Below, in pieces: positions 1-11,038 of a stretch of DNA of 64,000 nucleotides; within the stretch, counting starts at the first letter, position 1; every line of letters begins with the position of its first letter. The position numbers and the translations under genes are program-made. The notes below the pieces were generated by a model, which did no database searches, was not told the origin of the DNA, and saw only the letters and a program-made list of their open reading frames with translations. Origin of the DNA: Derxia gummosa DSM 723. Its GTDB lineage: Bacteria; Pseudomonadota; Gammaproteobacteria; Burkholderiales; Burkholderiaceae_E. The DNA is taken from NCBI RefSeq assembly GCF_000482785.1, contig NZ_KI519499.1:186001-250000 (forward strand), given 5' to 3'.

Positions 1-152
1 GCGATGCCCGCCGTGCCTCCCGACAGCAGCCCCGCCTGACGGAACAGCAGCAACCCGAGCGACACGAACAGCACGCCGGTAAAGATGGCCTGGGCATCGT
101 CGAGCGGGGTGTGCCGCTGGAAGCCCGGAATCGCAGTGTTGGGGGTGGACAT
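1..152 (-). CDS. YitT family membrane protein, N-terminal fragment
   Basis: Only the first 50 codons are present; the gene runs off the left edge of the window. The start codon lies at 150-152 and the protein begins MSTPNTAIPGFQRHTPLDDA. The next stretch, about residues 22-38, is hydrophobic (IFTGVLFVSLGLLLF) and leads into GLLSGGTAGI. A first membrane helix followed by a glycine-rich G-GGTAGI motif is typical of the YitT/DUF161 family of integral membrane proteins, whose substrate is unknown. The family call is inferred from this short stretch only. It reads away from the chemoreceptor gene to its right. Confidence 0.6.
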   Translation of the reverse strand, partial: MSTPNTAIPGFQRHTPLDDAQAIFTGVLFVSLGLLLFRQAGLLSGGTAGI

Positions 153-277
153 GGTTTGCCCTCGCAGGAGTCAGGCCGGCGCCGCCTTGTGGGCTTGCCC
201 GCCGCAAAGTCACCGCGTCGCGGATGACACCGTCTGACGCCAAGCATGCTCCGCGCCCGCCGGCCCCGTCCGCCCGA

Positions 278-1822
278 TCACACCCTGAAAAACCCCGCCG
301 ACGCACGCAGATGAGCGGCCTGCTCCTGCATCGACTGCGTCGCGGCCGAGGTTTCCTCCACCAGGGCGGCGTTCTGCTGGGTGTGCTGATCCATCTGGGC
401 GACGGCGGAATTGATCTGCCCGATCCCGCCCGCCTGGTCGCGGCTCGCGGCCGAGATCTCGTTGACGATGTCTGCCACGCGCTGGATCGACGTGACGATG
501 TTGATCATGGTCTGGCCGGCGCGATCGACGAGGCTGCTGCCCTCCTCCACCCGCGACACCGAGCTGTTGATCAGCCCCTTGATCTCGCGCGCCGCCGTGG
601 CGCTGCGCTGGGCCAGGGTGCGCACCTCGCTCGCCACGACGGCGAAGCCCTTGCCCTGCTCGCCGGCGCGCGCGGCCTCGACGGCGGCGTTGAGCGCGAG
701 CAGGTTGGTCTGAAAGGCGATGTCGTCGATCACGCCCACGATCTGCGCGATCTGGTGCGAGCTGGCGGTGATCGCGCCCATCGTGGCGACCACCTTTTCC
801 ATCATCTCGCCACCCTGGGCCGCGATGCCACTGGCGCTCATGGCGAGCTGGCTGGCCTGGCTGGCGTTGTCGGCGGTCTGGTTCACGGTGCTGCTGAACA
901 CATCGATGGAGGCCGAGGTTTCCTCCAGCGTCGAGGCCTGCGACTCGGTGCGCGACGACAGTTCGAGCGTGCCGGCCGCCACCTGGGCCGAGGCGGTCGC
1001 CACCGCGTCCGCACCGCTCACCACCACGCCGCAGACCTCGGCCACGCGCAGCCGCATCGCCTCGAGCGAGGTGACGAGCGCGGCCACCTCGTCGCGGCCT
1101 TCGGCCACGAACGGCTTGGTGAGGTCGCCGCCGGCCATCGCGTCGCTTGCATCGAGCGCACGGCCGAGCGGGCCGGTCACGCTGCGCGCGATGACGATGC
1201 CGGCGGTAATGCCCGCGCCCAGCCCGCAGAGAATGAACAGCGCCAGCCGCTTGAGCGCCGCGTCGAGCTGGCGGTCGCTGCCGGCGTTGAGATCGGCGGC
1301 GGCGGCGAGCTTGGCGTCGGCCAACCCGGTGGCGATGTCGGCCGCCTCGGCGATGACCGGCGCCACCTCGGTCGAAAGCTGCCCGCCGCGGCTGTTGCCA
1401 CCGGCGCGCAGATCGGCCGCGAACGCGCCGATCGCGGTGTCGGCACGGCCCTGGAGTTCGGTGAGTCTGTCGAGCCGGTCGCGGTCCGCCGCATCGAAGA
1501 AGGGGGCGAGCGCGCCGACCTTGCCACGCGCCTCGTCGAGCGCGCGGCGCGCCTCGTCCAGATGACGGTCGCGCGTCGCGGCGTCGGCCGCGCCGGCCGC
1601 GAGCGCATGCCCGAGCGCGGCGTCGGCACGCAGGTCGAGTACGGCCACATGCCGCGCCGCCGTCAGCCCGGCCAGCTCGCGGTCATGCAGGCGCTGGCCG
1701 TTCGCGGCGATGTGCAGCATGTCGTACAGCCCGCTGCCACCGATGCAGGCGCCGCCCGCCGCCCCGATCACGAAGGCGGCCACGAGCCGGGGCCCCACCT
1801 TCCATTGCGTCAACCACTTCAT
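278..1822 (-). CDS. methyl-accepting chemotaxis protein
   Basis: This is a 514-residue chemoreceptor that should sit in the inner membrane and signal to CheA/CheW. The start at 1822 ([13 protein letters not shown]) was chosen because a purine-rich GGACGGAG lies upstream and a charged n-region leads into the first membrane helix at about residues 10-32. A helical periplasmic region of about 155 residues follows, then a second helix near 190-212 ([13 protein letters not shown]), a HAMP linker, and the cytoplasmic coiled coil. The conserved hairpin tip is clear: [20 protein letters not shown] and [18 protein letters not shown]. The periplasmic part resembles four-helix-bundle sensors, but no ligand can be inferred. 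No CheW-binding pentapeptide is evident at the C terminus (ends ASAGFFRV). A longer in-frame start upstream would add 48 unlikely residues. Confidence 0.95.
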   Translation of the reverse strand: MKWLTQWKVGPRLVAAFVIGAAGGACIGGSGLYDMLHIAANGQRLHDRELAGLTAARHVAVLDLRADAALGHALAAGAADAATRDRHLDEARRALDEARGKVGALAPFFDAADRDRLDRLTELQGRADTAIGAFAADLRAGGNSRGGQLSTEVAPVIAEAADIATGLADAKLAAAADLNAGSDRQLDAALKRLALFILCGLGAGITAGIVIARSVTGPLGRALDASDAMAGGDLTKPFVAEGRDEVAALVTSLEAMRLRVAEVCGVVVSGADAVATASAQVAAGTLELSSRTESQASTLEETSASIDVFSSTVNQTADNASQASQLAMSASGIAAQGGEMMEKVVATMGAITASSHQIAQIVGVIDDIAFQTNLLALNAAVEAARAGEQGKGFAVVASEVRTLAQRSATAAREIKGLINSSVSRVEEGSSLVDRAGQTMINIVTSIQRVADIVNEISAASRDQAGGIGQINSAVAQMDQHTQQNAALVEETSAATQSMQEQAAHLRASAGFFRV

Positions 1823-2020
1823 TTTTCCGGTGCTCCGTCCTGTTTGCCGGGCGTGCAAGTTGGCGCACGCCTGCTCCGAGGCTAGCGAAACCCCAGCATG
1901 GCGGTCGGATGAACAGCGGTGCTGGAACGGCGACTTTCCGATCCTCGACGCGAAGGTGGCATCCACATCGTGGGAAACATGGATTTGAGAGCTTTTCTTA
2001 TTACCGGACCATCTGGAAAC

Positions 2021-2039
2021 CCCCTGTCCAACTCAGGGG
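2021..2039. other. dyad between chemoreceptor and cysK
   Basis: CCCCTG and CAGGGG are separated by 7 bases in the 269-bp space between the divergent chemoreceptor and cysK genes. There is no T-run, so an operator or leader hairpin for cysK is more likely than a terminator. Its role is unknown. Confidence 0.3.
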
Positions 2040-2091
2040 TAACTACTAGACACTGATTCGACCGTCACTTGCAGACCACGGAGAGCACTCG

Positions 2092-3006
2092 ATGAAAGCC
2101 AACACCGTCCTCGACACGATCGGCCGGACTCCCCACATCCGCATCAACCGCCTGTTCGGCAGCGCCGAGGTCTGGGTGAAGGCGGAACGCGCCAATCCGG
2201 GCGGCTCGATCAAGGACCGCATCGCGCTCGCGATGATCGAGGCCGCCGAGGCGAGCGGCGAACTCAAGCCGGGCGCCACCATCATCGAGCCGACCTCGGG
2301 CAATACCGGTGTCGGCCTCGCGCTGGTGGCTGCGGTCAAGGGCTACAAGCTCATCCTCGTGATGCCGGAAAGCATGTCGATCGAGCGCCGCCGGCTGATG
2401 CTGGCCTACGGCGCCAGCTTCGACCTCACCCCGCGCGAGAAAGGCATGAAGGGCGCCATCGCCCGCGCCCAGGAACTGGCCGAGCAGACGCCGGGCGCCT
2501 GGATTCCGCAGCAGTTCGAGAACCCGGCCAACATCGACGTGCATGTGCGCACGACGGCCGAGGAAATCCTCGCCGACTTCCCCGAGGGGCTCGACGCGAT
2601 CATCACCGGCGTGGGCACGGGTGGCCACATCACGGCGCTGGCGACGGTGCTCAAGCCGAAGTGGCCGCAGCTCAAGGTATTCGCGGTCGAACCGTCGGCC
2701 TCGCCGGTGATTTCGGGCGGCAGCCCGGCGCCCCACCCCATCCAGGGCATCGGCGCCGGCTTCATCCCCAAGAACCTCAAGACCGAGCTGCTCGACGGCG
2801 TGATCCAGGTGTCGGCCGACGATGCCAAGGAATACGCCCGCCGCTCGGCACGCGAGGAAGGCCTGCTCGTGGGCATCTCCAGCGGTGCGACGCTCGCCGC
2901 CATCGCGCAGAAGCTGCCCGAGCTGCCGGCCGGTGCGAAGGTGCTCGGCTTCAACTACGACACCGGCGAGCGCTACCTGTCGGTGGACGGCTTCCTGCCG
3001 GCCTGA
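2092..3006 (+). CDS. cysK: cysteine synthase A (O-acetylserine sulfhydrylase)
   Basis: A PLP enzyme of 304 residues that makes L-cysteine from O-acetyl-L-serine and sulfide in the cytoplasm. The PLP-binding lysine is K41 in NPGGSIKDR. The substrate-binding loop TSGNTG is at 68-73, the phosphate-binding GTGTGG-type loop appears as GVGTGGH, and the C-terminal GISSGA and YDTGERYLS motifs are present. Length and motifs fit CysK better than CysM. The ATG at 2092 follows a GGAGAGC ribosome-binding site. It stands alone: a divergent chemoreceptor lies to the left and a 307-bp gap precedes the RTX gene. A short dyad (2021-2039) in the leader might regulate it, but no sulfur-specific operator is recognised. 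Confidence 0.95.
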   Translation: MKANTVLDTIGRTPHIRINRLFGSAEVWVKAERANPGGSIKDRIALAMIEAAEASGELKPGATIIEPTSGNTGVGLALVAAVKGYKLILVMPESMSIERRRLMLAYGASFDLTPREKGMKGAIARAQELAEQTPGAWIPQQFENPANIDVHVRTTAEEILADFPEGLDAIITGVGTGGHITALATVLKPKWPQLKVFAVEPSASPVISGGSPAPHPIQGIGAGFIPKNLKTELLDGVIQVSADDAKEYARRSAREEGLLVGISSGATLAAIAQKLPELPAGAKVLGFNYDTGERYLSVDGFLPA

Positions 3007-3313
3007 TCGATCTCCCCTCCCTCCGGGCCGGCCAGCCGCCGGCCCGCGTCCTCGCGGGGCGCCCTGCCCCCACCCGTTCGGCGACTTTCCGACCAGCGCG
3101 GCTGGTTGGCGCATGAACGGCGTATTTCCGGAATTTCCCGCCCGGAAATGCGAAGTGCCGCAATTCCTCTGCCCAATTCCTTTCCTATATTCGATTTGGT
3201 CGCGCAATTGCCCGCCAATCCCATATGCACAATTTTTCGAATCCATGAAGTCAGGTTTGTTCTGACCATGCGACGACGGATTGCTGCCCGAATCGAATTA
3301 CAGGAATCAAGCA
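3007..3313. other. intergenic region cysK to RTX gene
   Basis: The left third is G+C-rich and holds a hairpin, GGGCCGGC/GCCGGCCC at 3025-3045, 18 bases after the cysK stop. It has no T-run, so it may be a Rho-dependent or weak end. From about 3120 the DNA becomes unusually A+T-rich for this window, as expected for a promoter region of the RTX gene. It contains dyads at 3123-3150 (ATTTCC...GGAAAT) and 3250-3266 (GTCAG, 7-base loop, CTGAC). No clear -35/-10 pair is assigned. Confidence 0.4.
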
Positions 3314-6300
3314 ATGAAGACGCTTCGCAACGAATCGCTCCCGTTTCCGCCCGCCGATGCCGATGACGGCACGGCCGCCAGGGCGACCGCGATGGCACTC
3401 ATCGGCGGCACGGACGGCAACGACTTCGTGTTCGGCACCGAGGGCGCCGACACGCTCGACGGCGGCCTGGGCAACGACACGATGCGCGGCTTCGCGGGCG
3501 ACGACCGCTATTACGTCGACAGCGTCTACGACCAGGTGATCGAGGCCGCCGGCGGCGGTACCGACACGGTCGTCGCCACTTCCAATCACACGCTGTCGGA
3601 CCAGGTCGAGAACCTCATCCTCGCCGGAAACGACGCCATCAATGGCACGGGCAATTCGCAGGCGAATCGCATCACCGGCAATTCGGCCGCCAATGTGCTC
3701 AATGGCGGCGGTGGCGCCGATACGCTGGAAGGCGGCGCCGGCAATGACAGCTACGTGGTCGATTCACTGCGCGACGAGGTGATCGAAACTTCAGGCAATG
3801 GCGACGACACCGTGCAGGCGTCACTGACCTGGCGGCTCGGCAATCATCTCGAAAACCTGGTGCTGCTCGGCGCGAACAATCTGTCCGGCTACGGCAACGC
3901 ACTGGACAACCGCATCACGGGCAATGTCGGCAGCAATCTGCTCGACGGTGGCGCGGGCGCCGACACCCTGGTCGGCGGCCTCGGCAACGACACCTATCAG
4001 GTCGATGACGCCGGCGATGTCGTGGTCGAAGGCACCAACGCCGGCATCGACGTGGTCCGCAGCTCGATCAGCTACACGCTCGGCAACAACGTCGAGTACC
4101 TCGTGCTGACCGGCAGCTCGGCCATCAGCGGCACGGGCAACGCGCTCGACAACCGGCTCACCGGCAACTCGGGCAACAACTCGCTGAGCGGCGGCGAGGG
4201 CGCCGACACGCTCGACGGCGGCGAGGGCGCCGATACCCTCACGGGCGGCGGCGGCAACGACATCTTTCTCGTCGACGATGCAGGCGACCGCATCGTCGAA
4301 GCGGCCATTGGCGGCAACGACACGGTGCAGTCGACGATCAGCCTGACGCTGTCGTCGAGCGCCGAGATCGAGAACCTCACGCTGATCGGCAGCGGTGCGC
4401 TCGACGGCACCGGCAATGCGCTCGACAACCGCATCACCGGCAACGCCGTCGCCAACGCGCTCTCCGGTCTGGCCGGCAACGACACCCTCGACGGCGGCGC
4501 CGAGGCCGACACCCTCGCCGGCGGCACCGGCGACGACACCTACGTGGTCGACAACGTCGACGACCAGACGATCGAACTCGCCGGCGAAGGCCGCGACCTG
4601 GTGCAGTCCTCGATCAGCTGGACGCTCGGCACCAACCTCGAAGACCTCACCCTCACCGGCAGCTCGGCCATCAACGGCATCGGCAACGCGCTCGACAACC
4701 GGCTCACCGGCAATTCGGGCAACAACCTGCTCAACGGCGGCCTCGGCGACGACACCCTGGCCGGCGCCGCCGGCAACGACATCTACCGCGTCGATTCGGC
4801 CGGCGACGAGGTGGTGGAACTCACGGGCGGCGGCACCGACACCGTGCGCTCCACCCTCGACTACACGCTCGGGGTCAACGTCGAGAACCTGACGCTGATC
4901 GGCAATGTCGCCGTCAACGGCACGGGCAATGCGCTGGCCAACAGCATCACGGGCAATGCGAACGCCAACGCGCTCAGCGGCGGCGACGGCAACGACACGC
5001 TCGACGGCAGCGCGGGCGCCGACACCATGATCGGCGGCGGCGGCGACGACACCTATCTGGTGGACAACCGCAACGACGTCACGACCGAAGTGGCGCTCGG
5101 CGGCACGGCCGACCTCGTCAAGTCGACGATTTCGTGGACGCTCGCGGCCGAGATCGAGAACCTCACGCTCACCGGCACCTCGGCCATCAACGGCAGCGGC
5201 AATGCGCTGGCCAACCTCATCACCGGCAACTCGGCCTTCAACGTGCTGACGGGCGGCGACGGCAACGACACGCTCGACGGCGGCGCCGAGGGCGACAGCC
5301 TGATCGGCGGCGCGGGCAATGACGTCTACGTGGTGGACAACCTCTACGACGAGGTGGTCGAGGCCGACGGCGTCGATGTCGACCGGGTCGAGTCGAGCGT
5401 GAACTGGCAGCTCGGCGCCAACCTCGAGAACCTCACCCTCACCGGCAGCGGCGCGATCAACGGCAGCGGCAACGCGCTCGACAACCTGATCCGGGGCAAT
5501 TCGGGCGCCAACGTGCTCGACGGCGGCGCCGGCATCGACACGCTCGAAGGTGGCGCCGGCAACGACCTGTACGTGGTGGACAGCGACAGCGATGTCATCA
5601 ACGAACTGGCGGGTGGCGGCACCGACGGCGTCGAATCGACGGTGAGCTGGACCCTCGGCGCCGAGCTGGAAAACCTCGTGCTCGTGGGCGGCGGCCGGAT
5701 CAACGGCACCGGCAACGCGCTGGCCAACAGCATCAGCGGCAACCTCGCGGCCAACCTGCTGCGCGGCGGCGACGGCAACGACACCCTGGACGGCGGCGCC
5801 GGCAGCGACACGCTCGAAGGCGGCGCGGGCAACGACACCTACGTCATCGACAGCACGGCCGACCGGCTGGTGGAGGCGGCGCTGGCGGGCAACGACACGG
5901 TGCTGTCCTACATCACCAAGACCCTCGCGCTCAATTTCGAGAACCTCACGCTGCTCGGCAGCTCGGCCATCAACGGCACCGGCAATGCCGACGCCAACAT
6001 GCTCATCGGCAATTCGGCCAGCAACCGGCTCGACGGCGCGGCCGGCAACGACACCCTCGACGGCGGCGCGGGCGCCGACACGCTCATCGGCGGCAGCGGC
6101 GACGACAGCTATGTGGTGGACAGCGTGCGCGACATCGTGACCGAGCTGGCCGGCGGCGGCACCGACACCGTCACCTCCAGCGTCACGCTGCGGCTCGGCG
6201 CCAATCTCGAGCGCCTCACGCTCGGCGGCAGCAACGCGATCGACGGCTTCGGCAACGAACTCGACAACGTCCTCACCGGCAACGGCGCGAGCAATGTGCT

Positions 6301-8323
6301 CAACGGCGGTGCCGGCCACGACACGCTCGCGGGCGGCGGCGGCAACGACTTCTACGTGGTCGACAGCACCGAGGATTCGATCGTCGAGCTGGCCAACGGC
6401 GGTACCGACACCGTGCGTTCGTCGGTCAACTGGACGCTCGGCACCGATGTCGAGAACCTCACCCTCGTCGGCACGGCCGACATCGACGGCTACGGCAACG
6501 GCGCGGCCAACCTGGTGATCGGCAACTCGGGCATGAACCGGCTGTTCGGCTACGAGGGCGCCGACACGCTCGACGGCGGCGAAGGCGCCGACAGCATGAC
6601 CGGCGGCAATGGCGACGACAGCTACTACGTCGATGACCTCGGCGACCTGACCTCCGAACTGCCCGGCGGCGGCATCGACACCGTGCGCTCGTCCATTTCG
6701 TGGACGCTCGGCACCAATGTGGAGAACCTGCTGCTGACCGGCACGCTCGCGATCAACGGCAGCGGCAACGAACTCGGCAACTTCATCACCGGCAACGGCG
6801 CGGGCAACGTGCTGGCGGGCGGCGCCGGCAACGACACGCTCGACGGCGGCGCGGACGCCGACACCCTCATCGGCGGCGCCGGCAGCGATGCCTACATCGT
6901 CGATTCGGCCGAGGACACGCTGATCGAGCTTGCCGCCGACACCGTCGGCACCGACACCGTCAACGCGTCGGTCAGCTGGCGTCTCGACGACTACTTCGAG
7001 GATCTGGTGCTGACCGGCAGCAACGCGATCGACGGCTTCGGCAACGCCGCTGCCAACCGCATCACCGGCAACACCGCCGCCAACATCCTCAACGGCGGCG
7101 CCGGCGCCGACACGCTCAGCGGCGGCCAGGGCAACGACACCTACGTGGTGGACAACAGCGGCGACCAGACCCTCGAAGCCGCGAGCGCGGGCATCGATCT
7201 GGTCAAGTCGTCGCTCACCTGGACGCTCGCGGCCAACCTCGAGAACCTCACGCTTACCGGCGGCAGCGCCATCAACGGCAGCGGCAACGAACTGGCCAAC
7301 GTCATCACCGGGAATGCCGCGGCCAACCTGCTGTCGGGCAATGCTGGCGCGGACACGCTCATCGGCGGCGCCGGCGCCGACACGCTCGTCGGCGGCAGCG
7401 ACAGCGACACCTATGTGGTGAGCGACGGCGACATCACCACCGAGTCGGCGGGCGGCGGCACGGCCGACCTGGTGCTGGCCTCGATCAGCTGGACGCTCGC
7501 CAGCCAGATCGAGAACCTCACCCTCACCGGCAGCGGCTCGATCAACGGCACCGGCAACGAACTCGACAACACGCTCACCGGCAACTCGGGCACGAACGTG
7601 CTGACCGGCCTCGCCGGCAATGACAGCTACGTGATGGACAGCTACGACGACAGCATCGTCGAGGCCGTGGGCGGCGGTACCGACACGGTGCGCGCGAGCA
7701 TCAGCTGGGAACTCGGCAGCAATCTGGAGAACCTGACGCTGACCGGCAGCGGCTTCATCGACGCGACCGGCAACGGCGCCGACAACACGATCACGGGCAA
7801 TACCGGCAACAACATCATCGACGGCCGCGGCGGTTCCGACTTGCTGACCGGCGGCGGCGGCAACGACGTGTTCGTGTTCAGCACCGCGCCGCTGGCCGGC
7901 GTGACGGACACCGTCACCGACTTCGTCTCGGGCAGCGTGACCGGCTACGACCGGCTGCGGCTGGACCAGCCGGGGATCCGCGTCGGCAACGGTGACGGCA
8001 CGGTCGATGGCGCGATCCTCGTCGACAGCGCTCCCTCCGGCAGCGCCCGCTTCGCTGTCGGCGCCGAGTTCGTGGTGTTCGGCGCCAACATCTCCGGCAC
8101 GATCACCTCGACCAACGCGGCCGCGATGATCGGCAGCGCCACCTCGGCCTTCGCCACCGGCGACACCCGGGTGTTCGCGGTGGACAACGGCAGCAGCAGC
8201 TCGTTGTTCCTGTTCACCTCGTCGGGCGATGACGCGGCGGTGAGCGCGTCGGAACTGACGCTGATCGCCAACCTGACGGGCACGGCCGGACTGGCCACCG
8301 GCGACCTGCTGTTCGGGCTGTAA
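3314..8323 (+). CDS. RTX calcium-binding repeat protein, 17 tandem units
   Basis: A 1,669-residue acidic, cysteine-poor protein. The start at 3314 ([13 protein letters not shown]) follows AGGAA at good spacing; an in-frame TTG at 3281 lacks one. There is no signal peptide, as expected for type I secretion. After about 95 residues with initial GGxGxDxxx nonapeptides, 17 tandem units follow. Each has an ENLTLTG strand, GNALDNxITGN, two or three RTX nonapeptides ([11 protein letters not shown]), a YVVD segment and a WTLG segment. Units are 81 or 90 residues long, differing by one nonapeptide. The last 150 residues (DTVTDFVSG, then [13 protein letters not shown]) form a distinct C-terminal domain of the kind that carries type I secretion signals. 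Ca2+-driven folding outside the cell is known for RTX repeats; an adhesin or surface-layer role is inference. No T1SS genes lie nearby. Confidence 0.93.
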   Translation: MKTLRNESLPFPPADADDGTAARATAMALIGGTDGNDFVFGTEGADTLDGGLGNDTMRGFAGDDRYYVDSVYDQVIEAAGGGTDTVVATSNHTLSDQVENLILAGNDAINGTGNSQANRITGNSAANVLNGGGGADTLEGGAGNDSYVVDSLRDEVIETSGNGDDTVQASLTWRLGNHLENLVLLGANNLSGYGNALDNRITGNVGSNLLDGGAGADTLVGGLGNDTYQVDDAGDVVVEGTNAGIDVVRSSISYTLGNNVEYLVLTGSSAISGTGNALDNRLTGNSGNNSLSGGEGADTLDGGEGADTLTGGGGNDIFLVDDAGDRIVEAAIGGNDTVQSTISLTLSSSAEIENLTLIGSGALDGTGNALDNRITGNAVANALSGLAGNDTLDGGAEADTLAGGTGDDTYVVDNVDDQTIELAGEGRDLVQSSISWTLGTNLEDLTLTGSSAINGIGNALDNRLTGNSGNNLLNGGLGDDTLAGAAGNDIYRVDSAGDEVVELTGGGTDTVRSTLDYTLGVNVENLTLIGNVAVNGTGNALANSITGNANANALSGGDGNDTLDGSAGADTMIGGGGDDTYLVDNRNDVTTEVALGGTADLVKSTISWTLAAEIENLTLTGTSAINGSGNALANLITGNSAFNVLTGGDGNDTLDGGAEGDSLIGGAGNDVYVVDNLYDEVVEADGVDVDRVESSVNWQLGANLENLTLTGSGAINGSGNALDNLIRGNSGANVLDGGAGIDTLEGGAGNDLYVVDSDSDVINELAGGGTDGVESTVSWTLGAELENLVLVGGGRINGTGNALANSISGNLAANLLRGGDGNDTLDGGAGSDTLEGGAGNDTYVIDSTADRLVEAALAGNDTVLSYITKTLALNFENLTLLGSSAINGTGNADANMLIGNSASNRLDGAAGNDTLDGGAGADTLIGGSGDDSYVVDSVRDIVTELAGGGTDTVTSSVTLRLGANLERLTLGGSNAIDGFGNELDNVLTGNGASNVLNGGAGHDTLAGGGGNDFYVVDSTEDSIVELANGGTDTVRSSVNWTLGTDVENLTLVGTADIDGYGNGAANLVIGNSGMNRLFGYEGADTLDGGEGADSMTGGNGDDSYYVDDLGDLTSELPGGGIDTVRSSISWTLGTNVENLLLTGTLAINGSGNELGNFITGNGAGNVLAGGAGNDTLDGGADADTLIGGAGSDAYIVDSAEDTLIELAADTVGTDTVNASVSWRLDDYFEDLVLTGSNAIDGFGNAAANRITGNTAANILNGGAGADTLSGGQGNDTYVVDNSGDQTLEAASAGIDLVKSSLTWTLAANLENLTLTGGSAINGSGNELANVITGNAAANLLSGNAGADTLIGGAGADTLVGGSDSDTYVVSDGDITTESAGGGTADLVLASISWTLASQIENLTLTGSGSINGTGNELDNTLTGNSGTNVLTGLAGNDSYVMDSYDDSIVEAVGGGTDTVRASISWELGSNLENLTLTGSGFIDATGNGADNTITGNTGNNIIDGRGGSDLLTGGGGNDVFVFSTAPLAGVTDTVTDFVSGSVTGYDRLRLDQPGIRVGNGDGTVDGAILVDSAPSGSARFAVGAEFVVFGANISGTITSTNAAAMIGSATSAFATGDTRVFAVDNGSSSSLFLFTSSGDDAAVSASELTLIANLTGTAGLATGDLLFGL
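3602..7880 (+). repeat. 17 tandem 243/270-bp coding repeats in the RTX gene
   Basis: The repeat array lies inside the RTX gene. Counting each (E/D)NL-L block followed by GxGN gives 17 units of 81 or 90 codons. The nucleotide copies are similar enough (recurrent GGCGGCGCC, GACACGCTCGACGGC) to allow recombination and copy-number change. The differences between units are spread along their length, so expansion does not look very recent. Confidence 0.85.
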
Positions 8324-8329
8324 AGCCGG

Positions 8330-9964
8330 TCAGTCGTCCAGCACCACGCCGGCCACCACGCGCGTGGCCGGCATCGCGATGCCGAGATCGAGCCGGGGCT
8401 CGCCGCAATGGCGGGCCATGAAGTCGGCGATGCGCGCGTCGGTCTCGGCCAGTTCGGGGGCGTCGGCCACATGGCGCGCGATCACGCGCCGTGCCATGTC
8501 GAGCGGCTTGGCATTGCGGCTGCGCCGGCCGGTCTCGAACAGCAGTTCCACCGTCTCGGCCGGCGAGCCCTGCACCAGCCGGGACATCGCGTCCTGACAG
8601 CGCCGCGCCACCGCCGCATGGGCCTGGCGCACCACCTCGGCCAGCGCGGGCTGGTCGGCCAGGATCCGCGCCAGCATGTCGGTGTCGGCGCGCGTGGTGG
8701 CGAAGCGCAGGCCGATCACCTCGGCCCAGCGCTGCACCTCGGGCAGCGGCGCGCCGCGGCCGATCACCCGCATCAGCACCCGCGCGAAATCGCAGGCGAA
8801 CTCGAAATCGGCGTCCTCGTCGCGCAATTCGTCGGCCAGCACGCCGAGGGCAAGCGCGCCGGTCTCGGCCTGCTGGTTCGAAAAGGCGTAGAGCACCTCG
8901 ATCAGCTTCTCGAAGCGGCGCTGACGCCGACCCGGCGGCTGACGCCCGGCGATGCGCTGCCACTGGTCGCGCGCGCGGCGCAGTTCGCGCGCATTGCCCT
9001 TGTCGGCCAGCAGGCACATCAGCAGCAGCACCGAATGGCCGTCGAGCAGACGCGAGCGGCTGCCCACGCGCACCGCGCGGGCCAGCGCCTCGCGCGCGGT
9101 GTCGGGCTCGTCGCAGAGCAGCGCGAGCCAGCCGAGCTTCTGCAGGCGGGTGACGCTGCCGGGAGTCGCCTCGACGGCGCGCTGCATCACGGCGAGCGCG
9201 GCGCGCGGCGAACCCTGCTCGTAGCGGGCACGCGCGAGCACATCCCAGGTGTCGCCGTGGTCCGGATGCTCGGCGATGAGCTTTTCCAGCCCGGCCAGCG
9301 CACCGGGCAGATCGCCTTGCTCGAGATCCAGCTGGAGTCGCGCCAGCTTGGCCCAGGGCGGCGGGTTGGCGCCGGCGCAGATCTGCGCGAGCTGGCGCCG
9401 CGCATCGTCCTTGCGCCCGAGCTTGAGATGAAGCTCGACGCACAAGCGGGCGAGCTGACCGCGATGCGGACTGTCCTCGGCCAGCAGCTGCTCGCAAATG
9501 CGGACCGCGCCTTCGTGATCGCGCTGCTCGATGGCGTTCAGCACCGGCGCCAGCGCCAGCTTGCGCCGATGCGCGAGCGTGATGCGCTCTGCCAGCGTCT
9601 TGGCGGTGAAGGGCTTGAGCAGGTAGTCGTCGATCGCGCTGCCGAGGGCCTCGGCCACGCTCAGGTACTTCGACTCGCCCGTGACCATGATGAAGACCGA
9701 CATGAAAGGCAGCGTGCGCAGCCGCCGCCATTCCTCCAGCAGCTCCTGGCCGTTGCTCGGCTCGTGGTCGAACAGGAAGTCGCAGATGACGAGGTCGTAG
9801 CTCATCGTCTCGACCGCCCGGCGCGCCTCGGTGAGCCGACCGACGCTCGTGATGCGGCGCAGGCCGATGTCGCGCAGCAGCGCCTCGCACACCTGGCGCG
9901 CGACCGCGCTGTCGTCCACCAGCAGGACGCGGCAGTCCTCGAATTTCAGTTCCGGCTCGCGCAC
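8330..9964 (-). CDS. response regulator with receiver domain and TPR-like repeats
   Basis: A 544-residue protein. Residues 10-130 form a CheY-like receiver: DD at 17-18, phospho-acceptor D62 in YDLVICDFLF, the T in IMVTG and K117 in YLLKPF. Residues from about 145 to 340 are alpha-helical with tetratricopeptide-like pairs (for example ALAGLEKLIAEHPDHGDTWDVLARARYEQGS, split here into two helices). The C-terminal 200 residues are helical without a recognised domain. No DNA-binding output is visible, so it probably works through protein contacts. Receiver-TPR fusions of this size occur in betaproteobacteria; the partner kinase is unknown. It converges on the RTX gene, with only 6 bp between the stops and no room for a terminator. 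Confidence 0.85.
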   Translation of the reverse strand: MREPELKFEDCRVLLVDDSAVARQVCEALLRDIGLRRITSVGRLTEARRAVETMSYDLVICDFLFDHEPSNGQELLEEWRRLRTLPFMSVFIMVTGESKYLSVAEALGSAIDDYLLKPFTAKTLAERITLAHRRKLALAPVLNAIEQRDHEGAVRICEQLLAEDSPHRGQLARLCVELHLKLGRKDDARRQLAQICAGANPPPWAKLARLQLDLEQGDLPGALAGLEKLIAEHPDHGDTWDVLARARYEQGSPRAALAVMQRAVEATPGSVTRLQKLGWLALLCDEPDTAREALARAVRVGSRSRLLDGHSVLLLMCLLADKGNARELRRARDQWQRIAGRQPPGRRQRRFEKLIEVLYAFSNQQAETGALALGVLADELRDEDADFEFACDFARVLMRVIGRGAPLPEVQRWAEVIGLRFATTRADTDMLARILADQPALAEVVRQAHAAVARRCQDAMSRLVQGSPAETVELLFETGRRSRNAKPLDMARRVIARHVADAPELAETDARIADFMARHCGEPRLDLGIAMPATRVVAGVVLDD

Positions 9965-10089
9965 TTGCGTCCCACTCCGATGCTTCCCGTCAGCCGGAAG
10001 CTAAGTGCGCGCCGCCGGCTGCGATGCCGCAATCAAGCACCAAGTCACGCCGCTATTGCCCCGACCTCCCAGCCCCATTCACTTGGAGC

Positions 10090-10116
10090 AAAAAAAGAGC
10101 CACCCGAAGGCGGCTC
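10090..10116 (-). terminator. intrinsic terminator of the 101-residue gene
   Basis: Read on the minus strand, GAGCCGCC-TTCG-GGTGGCTC is followed by seven T residues. The hairpin lies 66 bp beyond the stop of the small gene at 10182-10487, so that gene is likely a separate transcript. Confidence 0.85.
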
Positions 10117-10181
10117 GAACATCGTCTGACCTGCAAGGAAACGGTCCGGCAATCTCCACGATGCCGGGAATCGCGTGGACT

Positions 10182-10487
10182 TCAGCCCATCTTGCGATTG
10201 TGATAACTGCGATTACCGAGCACCTCGATGGCTTCCTGCTCGGAAAAGTCGTGATCGAATTGCCAGACCTCGTGCATGCCCGGCTTGGCCGGAATGCAGG
10301 TGGTGTATTCGAGCGCGAAAATCGTCTTGCCGCTCTTGGGCGACACATAGGAGTAGCGCTTGGCCTCGTCCCGCCCCGGAATGGCGAGACACCAGGCGGC
10401 ATTGTCAGCGTCATTGATGGAGACGCCCGCTTCATTCAGCACGCTGGCGAAACTGCGGGGGCCGAGAACATTGTGGTCGAGAAACAT
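10182..10487 (-). CDS. hypothetical protein, 101 residues
   Basis: A small gene not recognised as any family. The protein begins MFLDHNVLGPRSFASVLNEAG and ends SYHNRKMG. It is soluble, has no signal peptide, and has two cysteines (CLAIPGRDEA and CIPAKPG) and several aromatic residues. The start is supported by AGGAG four bases upstream. A strong intrinsic terminator lies downstream at 10090-10116, and a 551-bp A+T-richer region lies upstream, so it looks like an independent transcription unit. Codon choice is like the neighbours. It is supported by its RBS and terminator rather than by similarity. Confidence 0.7.
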   Translation of the reverse strand: MFLDHNVLGPRSFASVLNEAGVSINDADNAAWCLAIPGRDEAKRYSYVSPKSGKTIFALEYTTCIPAKPGMHEVWQFDHDFSEQEAIEVLGNRSYHNRKMG

Positions 10488-11038
10488 GGCGCGCTCCTGG
10501 GCTGGGAATTGGAGGCGGAATGCAATCCGCCCGGCCGTGCCGTCCGAATTGGCAGTTCGGTTCCGGCGTGGATGGATTGAATCGCAGCGACTTGATTTGC
10601 GTCAATACCGATTTGCTATCGCAGCGATTGCGCAATCGATCGCATGCTTATTGCAATCGCTTCATTCCTAATGTCTGCTTTGTCGATTTGCAGACATTCC
10701 CGACAACGTACCCGACATCTCGGCTGCGGAATCGTCGCTTCGACGCCGCAACCGGCCGGAACGCGGCCGGCAAGCCCTGTTCACATCGATCCGGACGGCA
10801 CGATCAAGGCGTGCGCTCACCCACAGTCAGCGACCTGCCAGCAATTCCAAACCATCGGGTTCGCTTCGGACAAACTCCGCCCGAGTTTCGTTGCGCCCAC
10901 CGCAATTCGTCGCATTCGCGCCATCGCCAATTGCCTGCGCGAATGATTCCGACTGTGACGGCGTGCTAGCGTGATTCGGTTGCCGGCATTTGTCCGCGCG
11001 ACACCCATTTCCATTGATTCATCATCCAGGGAACAGAA
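10488..11038. other. 551-bp intergenic region with dyads
   Basis: No convincing gene is seen here. The region is A+T-richer than its surroundings and separates two divergent transcripts (the minus gene at 10487 and the plus gene at 11039). It contains a perfect 14-bp palindrome, CGATTGCGCAATCG at 10625-10638, set among further GATTTGC/GCAATCGC words, and a perfect 7-bp inverted repeat TGTCTGC/GCAGACA (10672-10678 and 10690-10696). These look like operator sites. A possible 100-codon reading frame at 10644-10946 lacks an RBS and family features. Confidence 0.5.

Noticed and set aside
3821..6319. Long open frame of about 830 codons on the minus strand
   Set aside because: It is antisense to the RTX repeats. 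Its Val/Ala/Gly/Arg repeats mirror the RTX codons, and it lacks an RBS or domain.
10644..10946. Possible 100-codon gene in the large gap
   Set aside because: It has no RBS, an irregular composition, and it overlaps the dyad cluster.
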